The notes beneath the pieces were generated by a model. It did no database searches, had not been told where the DNA came from, and saw nothing but the letters and a program-made list of their open reading frames with translations. Below are positions 18,805-30,564 of a DNA stretch of 64,000 nucleotides, in pieces (within the stretch, counting starts at the first letter, position 1; each line of letters opens with the position of its first letter). The stretch covers positions 62,001-126,000 of the forward strand of contig NZ_QMFY01000002.1 in NCBI RefSeq assembly GCF_003286915.1. The letters are read 5' to 3'. The DNA is from Pseudochryseolinea flava. Its GTDB lineage: Bacteria; Bacteroidota; Bacteroidia; Cytophagales; Cyclobacteriaceae. The translations under genes were made by a program, and so were the position numbers.

Positions 18805-19208
18805 CAGCGCTAACGTAAAGCCTGTCTTGAAGTTTAGCCACCACGCCGGTTAGAAACATCGGCACGCGATAACCAGTGCGCCATATTTGTGGTGCGTGCG
18901 ATTCTCATCACATTTTAGTTGCTGCAAATTTACGTACCCCAGAATATTTCCGGATGAGTTTCCGACATGCACGCGCAAATGGACGCTCATCATTACATAT
19001 TTTAATTTGAGCAAAGATCTTTGTCATGCAATTATTTTCGATGGCAATGTCAACACCTTTGTCAGCGACATGAACGGCCATACCCCTTTGATTTTTTCCG
19101 TAGGATTTCTTGATGATAGTTTGGTTCACATTGCACAATCTAAAAATAAATGTAATTTAAACATTTATTTATCGAGACTACTAAACAGGAATCAATTCTA
19201 TATTACTT
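18805..19208. other. Divergent spacer between AraC regulator and GH97 genes
   Basis: No protein-like frame is found on either strand. Frames at 18887 (+) and 18908 (-) overlap each other and lack any family feature. The last 70 bp before the GH97 start are AT-rich and probably contain its promoter. Confidence 0.4.
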
Positions 19209-21149
19209 ATGAAGGTGCTTATACTCAATTTGATTTTATGTCTTTCTCACGCATTACAAACCTTTTCGCAAAATCCCGCAGTGGTTACTGGTCCAGATGG
19301 AAATCTAAAAGTAAGCATCGCTGTCAAAAGTGGGGTTCCTGTATACTCAGTTACTTACAACCAGCGGATAATTCTTGAAGATTCTCCATTGGGATTGATT
19401 ACCAATGAAGGAGACTTTAGCAAGAACATGACGTTGATAGAATCAACTGTTGGACGAGTGAGTAAAGCGTACGTCCAGGATAAGATAAAGCGTTCTTATG
19501 TGAAGTATAGCGCCAATACGTTGAAGTGCCAATTCAACAATGAACAAGGCAAGCAAGTTTCCGTTTTGTTCCAGGTAAGTGCTAATGATATTGCGTTCAG
19601 ATATGAATTACCTGTATGGAAAGATCGAATGGCTTGTGTCATTGAGGCGGAAACTACTGGCTACAAATTTCCATCAGCAACAACATCCTTTCTTTCGCCG
19701 ATGATGATTCCCATGAGCGGGTTTGCCCGCACAACGCCCAGTTATGAAAGTGGCTATGAAACCGATGCACCGTTAGACAAAGCGACGTCTTCTGATGGAT
19801 ATGTATTTCCAGGACTTTTTCGCATAGGCAATAATAGTTGGGTCTTGCTTTCCGAAACTGGTGTGAGAAGCACTTACTGTGCATCGCACCTAAGCAAATA
19901 CAAGGATGGATTATTTCATGTAGACTTTCCGAACGCAAAACAAAACAATGGGTTCGGCAGTATAGGCGCACAGTTGGCGCTGCCTGGCGTTACACCTTGG
20001 CGAACCATTACGGTTGGCGAATCACTCAAGCCAATCGTCGAAACAACAATTCCGTTTGATGTGGTTGATCCACTTTATGAAAGTTCGCAGTCGTACAAGT
20101 ATGGCCGGGGTACATGGAGCTGGATCGTTTGGCAGGATGAAAGCATGAACTTTGACGATCAAGTGAAATATATTGACCTCGCTGCTGCCATGAATTACGA
20201 ATACATTTTGATCGACGCATGGTGGGACGCAAGAGTGGGTTACGACAAGATGGAGCAGTTGGTTCGTTATGCCGCGTCCAAAAATGTTGATGTATTCTTA
20301 TGGTACAATTCGAATGGCGGCGTAAACGATGCCTTCATGACCCCGCTTAATAAAATGAATACATCAATTGCGCGAAAGAAAGAAATGAAGTGGCTTCATG
20401 AAATCGGTGTAAAAGGTTTGAAAGTAGATTTCTTCGGTGGCGACAAACAGGAAACACTACGACTATACGAGGATATCTTTTCCGATGCAAATGATTACGG
20501 TCTTATGGTTATCTGTCATGGCGCAACATTACCGCGCGGATGGGAACGAATGTATCCGAACTTTGTGGGAAGTGAAGCTGTACTCGCCTCGGAAATGTTA
20601 ATCTTTTCTCAAGATGTTCGCGAAAAAGAAGCGCTTTACGCGACGCTACATCCTTTTATCAGAAACACTGTGGCAAGTATGGAGTTTGGTGGCGTGCTGC
20701 TCAACGACTTCTTGAATAAAGGGAATAAAATTGGCCAGGAACGTTTAACCACTGATGCTTTCCAGTTGGCGACAAGTGTACTTTTTCAAAACCCAGTACA
20801 GATGTTTGCTTTAACACCAAACAACTTGACGGATGTACCCGCATTCGAAATTGACTTCATGCGGAATATTCCGACCACATGGGATGAAACGATTTTCGTC
20901 GATGGTTACCCAGGCCGTTATTGCGTCCTCGCACGCCGTCATAAGGAGAAATGGTATGTTGCTGGTGTAAATGCAACCAAATCTCCGATTCAAATTAAAA
21001 CCAATTTGAGTATGTTCGCAGGAAAGGAAGTGTTACTATATAACGACAACAAAAGTCGTGAAACATTCATGGCTTCTTTGAGCGTTCCTAATGACGGCGC
21101 AACATCAATAACCATTCAACCCAACGGTGGAGTCGTGATAACGAAGTAG
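19209..21149 (+). CDS. GH97 family alpha-glycosidase, secreted
   Basis: A 646-residue exported enzyme with a signal peptide (cleavage near AlaLeuGlnThrPheSerGln, about residue 21), an N-terminal beta-sandwich (~25-285), a TIM barrel (~290-560) and a C-terminal beta domain. Barrel motifs are YKYGRGTWSWIVWQDE, YILIDAWWD and VGVKGLKVDFFGGD. GH97 contains inverting alpha-glucosidases (SusB) and retaining alpha-galactosidases. The aspartate at D407 in LKVDFF sits where the retaining type keeps its nucleophile, with E456 (YPNFVGSEAV) as the candidate acid/base, so I infer the retaining, galactosidase-like branch. A secreted esterase follows 22 bp downstream. No SusC/SusD genes are adjacent. Confidence 0.92.
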   Translation: MKVLILNLILCLSHALQTFSQNPAVVTGPDGNLKVSIAVKSGVPVYSVTYNQRIILEDSPLGLITNEGDFSKNMTLIESTVGRVSKAYVQDKIKRSYVKYSANTLKCQFNNEQGKQVSVLFQVSANDIAFRYELPVWKDRMACVIEAETTGYKFPSATTSFLSPMMIPMSGFARTTPSYESGYETDAPLDKATSSDGYVFPGLFRIGNNSWVLLSETGVRSTYCASHLSKYKDGLFHVDFPNAKQNNGFGSIGAQLALPGVTPWRTITVGESLKPIVETTIPFDVVDPLYESSQSYKYGRGTWSWIVWQDESMNFDDQVKYIDLAAAMNYEYILIDAWWDARVGYDKMEQLVRYAASKNVDVFLWYNSNGGVNDAFMTPLNKMNTSIARKKEMKWLHEIGVKGLKVDFFGGDKQETLRLYEDIFSDANDYGLMVICHGATLPRGWERMYPNFVGSEAVLASEMLIFSQDVREKEALYATLHPFIRNTVASMEFGGVLLNDFLNKGNKIGQERLTTDAFQLATSVLFQNPVQMFALTPNNLTDVPAFEIDFMRNIPTTWDETIFVDGYPGRYCVLARRHKEKWYVAGVNATKSPIQIKTNLSMFAGKEVLLYNDNKSRETFMASLSVPNDGATSITIQPNGGVVITK

Positions 21150-21171
21150 CTGTAAATGTTTACGATTTTAT

Positions 21172-22008
21172 ATGAAGTACGTCATCATATTTTTCATACT
21201 TCTTTCCTATCACGCAAACGCCCAAACACCGGCGCGATATAATCACGTCACGAACGATGTGCAGTTAATACATTCACAGATACTCAACCAAGACCGCTAT
21301 GTATACATCCACGTTCCAAAAATCGATTCTAACCAAGTAAACAAACCATTGGATGTCTTGTATCTATTGGATGGCGAAAATCATTTTCACATAGTTTCCG
21401 CATACGTAGAATACTTAAGGCATTGGGGGGTTATTCCGCCTGTCATTGTAGTAGGTATTCTTAGCGCTGACCGCGTAAAAGACCTTACACCAACCAATAG
21501 CTTAATTGACTTTGACGGCAACGTAGATTCTAGGTATAAGACATCCGGCGGCAATGAGCAGTTTTTAAACTTTGTAAAACAGGAATTAATGACTTATGTC
21601 GAGGGTCGTTACAAAACCAGTAGATTCAAAATATTTGCTGGCCATTCTTTCGGCGGACTTACAGTGATCAATTGCATGCTAAACCATCCCGAAATGTTTG
21701 ATGCTTACGTAGCCGTAAGCCCTTCCCTATGGTTCGACAACAAATATGTTTTACGCTTAGCAGAGCAAAAACTTGCTGCTGCAGCGATTACAGGTAAGAA
21801 ACTATTTTATAGTGTTGGAAATGAAGATGGCACTTTTCGCAACGACGTGTTGGAATTCAATAAACTATTTAGACATCGTAGCTTACGAGATTTTGAACAC
21901 ATGTATAAAGATTATCCATTTGAATCTCACATGACGGAACCAATTCCTGCTTACTACGATGCGCTGCGATTTGTTTACAAAACTTGGGCTCCTGAAACCA
22001 CCAAGTAA
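21172..22008 (+). CDS. Secreted alpha/beta-hydrolase esterase (Fes/EsteraseD-like)
   Basis: A 278-residue protein with a signal peptide (MKYVIIFFILLSYHANAQ) and an alpha/beta-hydrolase fold of the putative esterase family: DVLYLLDGENHF near residue 60, the nucleophile elbow GHSFGGL near residue 160, and a late ESHMTEPIPAYYDAL segment that should carry the catalytic histidine. It probably cleaves acyl groups from sugars or siderophore-type esters in the periplasm. It directly follows the GH97 gene and likely shares its transcript, which favours a carbohydrate esterase role. It converges on the carboxylesterase gene with a 61-bp gap. Confidence 0.85.
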   Translation: MKYVIIFFILLSYHANAQTPARYNHVTNDVQLIHSQILNQDRYVYIHVPKIDSNQVNKPLDVLYLLDGENHFHIVSAYVEYLRHWGVIPPVIVVGILSADRVKDLTPTNSLIDFDGNVDSRYKTSGGNEQFLNFVKQELMTYVEGRYKTSRFKIFAGHSFGGLTVINCMLNHPEMFDAYVAVSPSLWFDNKYVLRLAEQKLAAAAITGKKLFYSVGNEDGTFRNDVLEFNKLFRHRSLRDFEHMYKDYPFESHMTEPIPAYYDALRFVYKTWAPETTK

Positions 22009-22069
22009 TGTGACGAGATATAATCGACAATCTACATCATCATTGGTGACGTGAGTAGCATGCTTCACC

Positions 22070-23629
22070 CTACTCCAGCGGCTTGATGAACTTCATCAAC
22101 GCGCGGTCATGATGGTGGCGAATGACACACGCACGATCAAAAATCATCGTTGATCCATTTGCCACTGTATATGGCTCCCACGCAGGAAGTTTACCTACAA
22201 CGCTAGGGCTACCAGTCTTTGCAAAGTTTATCCATGCCGAACTCATCTTATCCGCCATATCGTATGATTCTTTCGTTGTCCCTGTCCAATCCGACCTGAT
22301 GTCTACATTATCGAAAGCCAAAGCAACATCCAGGCCGTGAAAAGAACCACGGGAGCTGCTATCCATGGGACTTTTCCAGGAGAGAAAGTAGCTGTACACA
22401 GGTGCACTGGATTGCGCCGACCACGCATCGGCTGTGCGAATGGTAAATGGTCTGAATATTGTGTCAACTGAAAGCAAATCCTGCGGCGTGAAATCGGGAT
22501 AAGCCTCCGAATATAACTTTACAAAGTCATCCGTTCTATGGTTGTATATTTTGTTAAGTCTCTCTTTTGCGTGCGCGAGCGTGAGATCTTTTTCACTGTA
22601 GGCCGTGCGAATCAATTCGTTCAATGTTGTTCCTATCACCAAAGGTATCTTGTTCGAAATGCTGGCAAAACCGGGCGTGAAGGGCTGCTGCAGCAATACC
22701 TCTCCATCAGCGGAAGGCGCAAAACCAAACATCGTCGGAGATCCTGGTATTCTTTTGCCATTGATTGATTCAATCGCATCGTTCCCGGCCTTTAACAAAG
22801 TATGATAAGATAGCGTATCAAGTTTGTGGAGGTCATTGGTTGCAATTCCAAGCGTCTTCAGCACAGCCAGTCCCAAGCCCTGGGATTTTTCTTTTGTCAT
22901 CACATTAATGAGTGTTCCGCTCTGAATAATTGCTTTGTGAAACAATCCTTTCGCCGAAGGCATGCACATGAGTGTTCCCACTTTTCCGCCACCACCCGAT
23001 TCACCAAAAATTGTGACATTAGAAGGATCGCCACCGAAATTTTTAATATTATCTCTGGTCCATTCAAGAGCCTTTACAACATCTAACATCCCCACATTCG
23101 CCGATTGCGCATATTTAGGGTCGGCGCCAGAGAGATCCAGGAAGCCCAGAATATTAAGACGATGGTTTACAGACACCACCACAACATCTCCTTTTTTCGC
23201 AAGTGCTTTTCCATCAGTCATTGGATCGCTGCTACTGCCTACATGAAAGCCACCGCCGTGTAACCAAAACATTACAGGGCGTTTTTTTCCGTCAGACAAT
23301 CCGCGCGTCCATACGTTGACGCTGAACAACTCTTTTTCGTTCATCAAAGAGTCGTTAATCCATGGCACCACTTGTTTCGCCACTGGTCCGAAGGCAACGC
23401 ATTCGCGTATACCTTCCCAGCGATCAGGATCCTGCGGCACCATGAATCGCTCAGCCTTCGCATAGGGTATCCCTTTGAAAATAAAAACACTGTCTTCATG
23501 CAAACCAGAAACCTTTCCAAAGCTTGTATTCACGGATAATGCATCATCCTCGTTAACCGGACTACACGCATGGAAAAATAATGAGATAACGATGATGTAG
23601 TTGATACTTGAACCGAATAAGGCTTTCAT
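22070..23629 (-). CDS. Type-B carboxylesterase, lipoprotein
   Basis: A 519-residue carboxylesterase (COesterase family). Motifs are FKGIPYAKAERF near residue 50, the oxyanion-hole HGGGFHVGSS, the nucleophile elbow FGESGGGG near residue 210, and the FHGLDVALAF histidine region near residue 430. The start MKALFGSSINYIIVISLFFHACS has a lipobox cysteine, so it should be a periplasmic or surface lipoprotein. It is the last gene of a minus-strand run of CE1 esterase, CE1 esterase, GH43 and this gene, with 32-47-bp gaps. In that context it may deacylate plant-polysaccharide fragments, but the family has broad substrates. Confidence 0.9.
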   Translation of the reverse strand: MKALFGSSINYIIVISLFFHACSPVNEDDALSVNTSFGKVSGLHEDSVFIFKGIPYAKAERFMVPQDPDRWEGIRECVAFGPVAKQVVPWINDSLMNEKELFSVNVWTRGLSDGKKRPVMFWLHGGGFHVGSSSDPMTDGKALAKKGDVVVVSVNHRLNILGFLDLSGADPKYAQSANVGMLDVVKALEWTRDNIKNFGGDPSNVTIFGESGGGGKVGTLMCMPSAKGLFHKAIIQSGTLINVMTKEKSQGLGLAVLKTLGIATNDLHKLDTLSYHTLLKAGNDAIESINGKRIPGSPTMFGFAPSADGEVLLQQPFTPGFASISNKIPLVIGTTLNELIRTAYSEKDLTLAHAKERLNKIYNHRTDDFVKLYSEAYPDFTPQDLLSVDTIFRPFTIRTADAWSAQSSAPVYSYFLSWKSPMDSSSRGSFHGLDVALAFDNVDIRSDWTGTTKESYDMADKMSSAWINFAKTGSPSVVGKLPAWEPYTVANGSTMIFDRACVIRHHHDRALMKFIKPLE

Positions 23630-23676
23630 GGAAAGAGATTACGTTTAAGATTGCAGACGAATTGAAGTGCGGAGTT

Positions 23677-24822
23677 TTACATTACAGGCTTCCCATATGC
23701 ACTGATAGTTTTGATACTTCCATCGGCCTCATGTGTGAGCGGTGTTACTTTGATATTCCGCAAATGCGTCTTTCCTGAAAGTTCGACATCATGATAGAAC
23801 AAGTACCATTTTCCATTCACTTCCGCAATTGAATGATGGTTTGTCCAGCCGAGGACTGGATTTAAAATTACACCCTTGTATGTGAATGGCCCATAAGGCG
23901 TATCGCCGATCGCGTAAGCGATAAAATGCGTGTCACCTGTTGAATAGGAGAAATAGTATTTTCCATTGTACTTGTGTAGCCATGAGGCTTCGAAAAATCT
24001 TCTGTCGTGATCGCTACCGGCAATAGGTTTTCCATGCTCGTCAACGATATCAATTTCTTTAACAGGCTCGGCAAATGAAAGCATATTATCGGAAAGACGC
24101 GCAACGCGTGGTTTGATGGCCGGACCACCATCATCGCGATCAGTCTTCGATCCATTGGCATCGTACTTTCCATTATCCCAACGTTGCAACTGACCGCCCC
24201 AGATTCCACCAAAGTACATATAGTATTTTCCGTCAGAATCCTTAAAGACAGTCGGATCAATACTATAGCTTCCCTCAATAGGTTTAGCTTCAGGCTTGAA
24301 CGGTCCTTCAGGTGAATCCCCGACGGCGACGCCGATTTTAAACACATCTTCTTTATCCTTTACAGGAAAATATAAGTAGTACTTGCCACCTTTCTCAGCC
24401 GCATCGGGCGCCCATAATTGCCGACCTGCCCATGTAATGTCTTTTATATCCAGCGCCACACCATGATCAGTGACTTTCCCGCCTACGCTATCCATAGACA
24501 ACACATGATAATCTTTCATATCAAAGTGTGATCCAAGGTCGTCTTGAGGAACTCCCGCTTCGATATCGTGTGATGGATAAATATAAATCCGGCCGTTGAA
24601 TACGTGCGCCGATGGGTCCGCTGTATAAATGTGACTCACCAATGGATCTGAAATTGCCTGAAGTGTGTCCGTAGGCTCAGTGGTAGTTTCCGCCGTTGTT
24701 TCAGTGTTTTCTGAAGAACGGGAACCACAGGAGAAAATTAACGTGCTCGTGATGCCAAGTGTAATTACACCCAGTGCGCTGGAGGCAAATGCTTTCTTTA
24801 ATTTAAGGTTGATGGTTGTCAT
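23677..24822 (-). CDS. GH43 family glycosidase, lipoprotein
   Basis: The open frame extends upstream to 25029 but would overlap the preceding esterase gene; the ATG at 24822 gives a proper lipoprotein signal (GITSTLIFSC) and 381 residues. After a Thr/Glu-rich linker comes a GH43 five-bladed propeller with its three acids: Asp in YTADPSAHVFNGRIY (base), Asp in GSYSIDPTVFKDSDG (pKa modulator) and Glu in RFFEASWLHKY (acid). GH43 enzymes are inverting beta-xylosidases or alpha-arabinofuranosidases. The esterase neighbours point to acylated arabinoxylan or a similar hemicellulose. Cell-surface or periplasmic location is inferred from the lipobox. Confidence 0.92.
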   Translation of the reverse strand: MTTINLKLKKAFASSALGVITLGITSTLIFSCGSRSSENTETTAETTTEPTDTLQAISDPLVSHIYTADPSAHVFNGRIYIYPSHDIEAGVPQDDLGSHFDMKDYHVLSMDSVGGKVTDHGVALDIKDITWAGRQLWAPDAAEKGGKYYLYFPVKDKEDVFKIGVAVGDSPEGPFKPEAKPIEGSYSIDPTVFKDSDGKYYMYFGGIWGGQLQRWDNGKYDANGSKTDRDDGGPAIKPRVARLSDNMLSFAEPVKEIDIVDEHGKPIAGSDHDRRFFEASWLHKYNGKYYFSYSTGDTHFIAYAIGDTPYGPFTYKGVILNPVLGWTNHHSIAEVNGKWYLFYHDVELSGKTHLRNIKVTPLTHEADGSIKTISAYGKPVM

Positions 24823-24869
24823 GTATCGAAATATTGATTGCGTAAAATAACTGAATGGAATGCTACATG

Positions 24870-25982
<1,113 letters not shown>

Positions 25983-26011
25983 TTATAAAGGTTGATGGTT
26001 TAAAATTTCCT

Positions 26012-27166
<1,155 letters not shown>

Positions 27167-27333
27167 TCATCTATTCCACATGCTAAAGATACAGCCATCT
27201 AAAAAGTATGACTTTCAGAAATCGTTCATTTACTTGTAGTTTTAAAACATCAAAAAAATTAACAGGCAGTGCTTGAGCTGGTTAGCGCAGGTGTTATAGA
27301 AACTGAGAAATTGCTATGACACAAACATCTCCG

Positions 27334-27384
27334 ACGCCGTTGGTGGTTGCGTGAGCCTGCGCCGGGTGTCACCAACAAATGTAT
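27334..27384. repeat. Solo copy of the GTTGGTG/CACCAAC hairpin repeat
   Basis: GTTGGTG at 27339-27345 and CACCAAC at 27370-27376 form a 7-bp perfect stem around a 24-nt GC-rich loop, followed by AAATGTATG. The same hairpin occurs at 28129 and 34367 (complete) and at 34527 (left half only). In the other copies it sits after a decayed transposase tail; here it stands alone, like a REP element. Confidence 0.7.
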
Positions 27385-27431
27385 GCGCCATTTAGAGTGG
27401 ACAGTATTACAGGGTAGTCTTTCCTCTGTTC

Positions 27432-27950
27432 TTAACGTTTCAAAGTATTCGACACCATCACAGGGCGATCAAAATTGAAGGAGTTTAATATTCTACCGGC
27501 TTCACCCATGAATTTCACTGAAACTACTTTTTTCGAGATCGAAATATAGCAATCTATGTAAAAAGGCACTTTCTTTTGAGTATTCGTTTTGATAAACGCC
27601 GGTTCCCATGCGGTATCAAGAATTATAAAAAGATCTTTTTCAAGCCTATCAACATTAAAAACCGTTTTAATGGAAGGTTTAAACACTAGTCGAAGCTTTC
27701 CTTGTTGATTTAAAGAGTAAGTAAAGATTACATAGTCACTGTCTTTCACTTTTATATCATCAGTATCACTAAGCGCGGTCCTCAACGCTGAAGAAACCTC
27801 TGAATATTTTTTGATAACAGGTTGCGCAACAGTGTCATAAATAGATGGAATATTCTCCTTGAATTCAAAACATGAAGGTCCGATCGAATCTTGTGCGACG
27901 ATAGGTGATACCATTAACCAGAGAAATAAAAAGAAAAATAGAGTTTTCAT
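27432..27950 (-). CDS. Secreted protein of unknown function
   Basis: The ATG at 27950 begins a good signal peptide (MKTLFFFLFLWLMVSPIVAQ); a further ATG six codons upstream (27968) is possible. The mature part is about 150 residues, mixed alpha/beta, with a single CFEF cysteine near the start and no repeats or catalytic signature. It contains TYSLNQQGKLRLVFKPSIKT and WEPAFIKTNTQKKVPFYIDC, reminiscent of TonB-C-like or energy-transduction-type folds, but I cannot place it. It stands alone on the minus strand between two copies of the hairpin repeat. Confidence 0.6.
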   Translation of the reverse strand: MKTLFFFLFLWLMVSPIVAQDSIGPSCFEFKENIPSIYDTVAQPVIKKYSEVSSALRTALSDTDDIKVKDSDYVIFTYSLNQQGKLRLVFKPSIKTVFNVDRLEKDLFIILDTAWEPAFIKTNTQKKVPFYIDCYISISKKVVSVKFMGEAGRILNSFNFDRPVMVSNTLKR

Positions 27951-28128
27951 TTTTGGTATAAATTTCAATGGAACACCACCAACGGTATTTTAAGATTCAC
28001 GTTCCCCCAACCTTGTTTATGTATTCAGTCTTTGCAAAGCTAACATATTTGAGCTGCGTAGATAAACGTGCTCCTTGTTCTCCTTGTCCTAAATGACAGG
28101 CCTTTAAAATGAAATTTCCACCATCCTT

Positions 28129-28340
28129 ACGCCTTTGTTGGTGTTTGCCTGAGCATGCGCCGGGTGTCACCAACAAATGTATGGCCATTGAATCGATTAT
28201 CAACCATCGACATGACACAGGAAATCCCAAGAACAGTCGGCGTGTAGATAAAATCCGGCGCTTGAGTATTTATAGTCTTCGGGATTAGTACACGGTGACG
28301 AATTCGGCATGATGCCGAGCATAATCCATTTGATTTTTCG
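28129..28340 (-). pseudogene. Decayed 3' end of a Y1-type transposase gene plus its terminal hairpin
   Basis: Read on the minus strand, the sequence from about 28285 to 28200 gives NPEDYKYSSAGFY... ending in a stop after HVDG. This resembles the C-terminal tail of IS200/REP-associated Y1 transposases. Upstream, in another frame, HAEFVT fits the preceding part of that tail, so at least one frameshift separates them. Downstream of the stop comes the GTTGGTG/CACCAAC hairpin (28136-28175). The catalytic half is gone. A second copy, about 85 percent identical by eye, lies at 34367-34525. Confidence 0.55.
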
Positions 28341-28868
28341 TACACAACGGGGTGACATCGATATTAATCAAAATTCCAAGAACCTTGAATAACCAACGCA
28401 GATTTTCAATTACGAAAGAATTTGCCGTAATCTTGTTGGTGCCGCAGCCCACTTGCCGCGTCGAACACCAACAAGGGATACGGGAGAACACAAAAATAAA
28501 ACCAGCGGATTTCTTCGATCACACGATCGGCATAACCTATACCCGAGGCCCCGTGCAAGACATTGTTCTTTGGTTTACCCCTGCTACTGCACCTTACATT
28601 AAGACACAACATCTACACCACAGCCAGCAGATTATTGAAGACACTGCGAAAGGGCTAACGGTGAAACTGAAGCTTCGGGTAAACTACGAGCTTACAGCTT
28701 TGTTGTTGATATTCGTTCCCAACATTGTCATCCTTGAGCCGTTGTCATTGCGTAAATCCTTTTATGATATACTGCACAAGGGAGTCGACGGACACAGAGA
28801 ACATGATTCTCTGCGACCCTCTCTGTAAAATATCAACCTACTTGGTTTTAGTAGGCGACCATTAAAAT
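28341..28868. other. Non-coding or decayed stretch upstream of the Lrp gene end
   Basis: Several open frames overlap on both strands (for example 28352-28828 on +), but none has protein-like composition or a known motif. Adjacent transposase remains suggest this is old mobile-element debris. Confidence 0.4.
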
Positions 28869-29369
28869 TCACCGGATCTTAATATTAAAAGAGTGCTTAA
28901 TCTGGCTCATCACAAAAGTGCTTTGCGTGCTTCCAATGCTGCTTACTGATCCTAGTTTGTTGAATACAAAATCCTGGAAGTGTTTCATATCACGCGCATA
29001 CACCTTGAGTAGAAAATCATGTTCGCCGGATATGTTATAACACTCTACAACTTCATCCAGCTTCTGAATATCTTTTACAAAATTGTGTCCGATACTTTTG
29101 TCGTGTTGCTTGAGCTTTATACTGACGAAGACGATCAGTCCGTAGCTGAGTTTCTCTGCATCGAGCAGTGCAATGTATTTTCTGATGTATCCCTTTTCCT
29201 CCAGTCGTCTGACGCGCTCAAATACGGGAGAAGGAGAAAGATTTACTTTCGTGGCCAGATCCTTCGTTTTGATAGAAGAATCGTTTCCGAGTATTTTAAG
29301 AATCTGGATGTCTGTTTCGTCTAACTCATCGACAGAAAATTTTCCTTTAAGCGGATCTGATTTCATCAC
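28869..29369 (-). CDS. Lrp/AsnC-family transcriptional regulator
   Basis: A 166-residue regulator with an N-terminal winged helix-turn-helix (ELDETDIQILKILGNDSSIK, TKVNLSPSPVFERVRRLEEK) and a C-terminal RAM ligand-binding domain (residues ~75-155, with VVECYNISGEHDFLLKVYARD). Lrp proteins bind amino acids and form octamers or dimers on DNA. It is transcribed away from the mesX-mesD operon across a 164-bp spacer, so methionine or a related amino acid is a reasonable effector. That effector is inferred only from gene order. Confidence 0.92.
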   Translation of the reverse strand: MMKSDPLKGKFSVDELDETDIQILKILGNDSSIKTKDLATKVNLSPSPVFERVRRLEEKGYIRKYIALLDAEKLSYGLIVFVSIKLKQHDKSIGHNFVKDIQKLDEVVECYNISGEHDFLLKVYARDMKHFQDFVFNKLGSVSSIGSTQSTFVMSQIKHSFNIKIR

Positions 29370-29533
29370 TATACAGGTTTAAAATCTTTAAAGTTAACAT
29401 ATCACAACTGATTTTACTGAATTATCATCAAATTAAAGCATTCTAAGCGTTACTATAGATTTTTGACGGACTTTTGTGTCGTAAAGGCGTGTCGATCACA
29501 TCAGAAAATCCGAAAGTAAACGAATAGAAATGC
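29370..29533. promoter_or_regulatory. Divergent promoter region of lrp-like and mes genes
   Basis: The 164-bp AT-rich spacer must hold both promoters and probably the Lrp operator. I looked for S-adenosylmethionine riboswitch features before the methionine genes and found none. Confidence 0.4.
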
Positions 29534-30538
29534 ATGGAAAATAATCAGCATACCACCAAGAATGATTTTGTATTCACGCTCAAGAGCACTCGTTTAGATG
29601 AGAACTATCACCCCTCAAGTAAAACGCGTCTGACGACCAATTTTGCAAACCTGGCCAGAGGAGCTAATCGCCAACAAAACTTACGCAATGCCTTAACTAT
29701 GATTAACAATCGATTCAATGCATTGGCGCATGTGGATAACCCTAAAGGTGATCGTTACCGTATCGAACTTGAAATCATGACGGTAACGATGAGTATTGAC
29801 AATAACAATGGTATTGACAATCTGCCGTTGATTGAAGTTTTAAAAACGAATATTTTTGACCGTCAGACTGGCCAGCATATCGATGGTGTTGCCGGAAATA
29901 ATTTTTCTTCTTACGTACGAGATTATGATTTCAGTATTTTATTGACCGAGTACAATAAAAACAAATCCAGTTTTTCTGTCCCTGAAAATTTTGGCGATTT
30001 GCACGGCAAACTTTATCAGTGCTTTGTGAGTTCAGCCACATATAAAGAGCACTTTAAGATGTCGCCGATCATTTGTCTAAGTGTATCGAGCAACAAAACG
30101 TATACGCGCACGGAGTATCAGCATCCGGTTCTGGGTTTTGAGTATCAGCAGGATCAGTATTCTCTTACGGATGAATATTTCTCAAAGATGGGTCTAAAGG
30201 TTCGTTTTTTCATGCCTCCGAACAGCGTGGCACCGATGGCTTTTTATCATTCCGGAGATTTGCTTACGGACTATACTGATCTTGGACTGATTAGCTCAAT
30301 CGCCACGATGGAGACTTTCCAAAAGATTTATCGCCCTGAAATTTACAATGCAAATTCAGTGGCTGGGCAAATCTATCAGCCTAGTCTAAAACACGAAGAC
30401 TATTCACTGACTCGCGTGGAGTATGACCGCGTGGAGCGCAGCCGACTTGCTGTTGAACAGGGTAAATATGCTGAAGAGCATTTCATCAAGCCTCACAAGA
30501 ATGTCTTAGAGCAGTGGGCTGCCAATTTTGCGCTTTAA
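29534..30538 (+). CDS. mesX: MesX (DUF1852), partner of folate-independent methionine synthase
   Basis: A 334-residue cytoplasmic protein that I recognise as DUF1852, with FTLKSTRLDENYHPSSKTRL near the start, NFANLARGANRQQNLRNAL and FMPPNSVAPMAFYHSGDLL. Published genetics on aerobic bacteria (the MesD family) show that MesD makes methionine without methyl-folate or cobalamin and needs DUF1852 and oxygen; DUF1852 is therefore thought to help supply the methyl group. The chemistry is still unknown. The gene directly precedes mesD (26-bp gap) and opens the operon, opposite an Lrp-type regulator. The start at the ATG at 29534 matches the family length. Confidence 0.9.
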   Translation: MENNQHTTKNDFVFTLKSTRLDENYHPSSKTRLTTNFANLARGANRQQNLRNALTMINNRFNALAHVDNPKGDRYRIELEIMTVTMSIDNNNGIDNLPLIEVLKTNIFDRQTGQHIDGVAGNNFSSYVRDYDFSILLTEYNKNKSSFSVPENFGDLHGKLYQCFVSSATYKEHFKMSPIICLSVSSNKTYTRTEYQHPVLGFEYQQDQYSLTDEYFSKMGLKVRFFMPPNSVAPMAFYHSGDLLTDYTDLGLISSIATMETFQKIYRPEIYNANSVAGQIYQPSLKHEDYSLTRVEYDRVERSRLAVEQGKYAEEHFIKPHKNVLEQWAANFAL

Positions 30539-30564
30539 TCAATACAACACTTTAGAATTATTTC

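Noticed and set aside
27334-27384. Integron attC site
   Set aside because: The GTTGGTG/CACCAAC pair does not fit the GTTRRRY/RYYYAAC core, no integrase is present, and other copies are joined to a transposase tail.
28352-28828. 158-codon plus-strand gene
   Set aside because: No recognisable motif, and it lies opposite degenerate frames next to transposase remains.
29370-29533. S-adenosylmethionine riboswitch before the mes operon
   Set aside because: I found no conserved core or helices of the SAM riboswitch classes in this 164-bp spacer.
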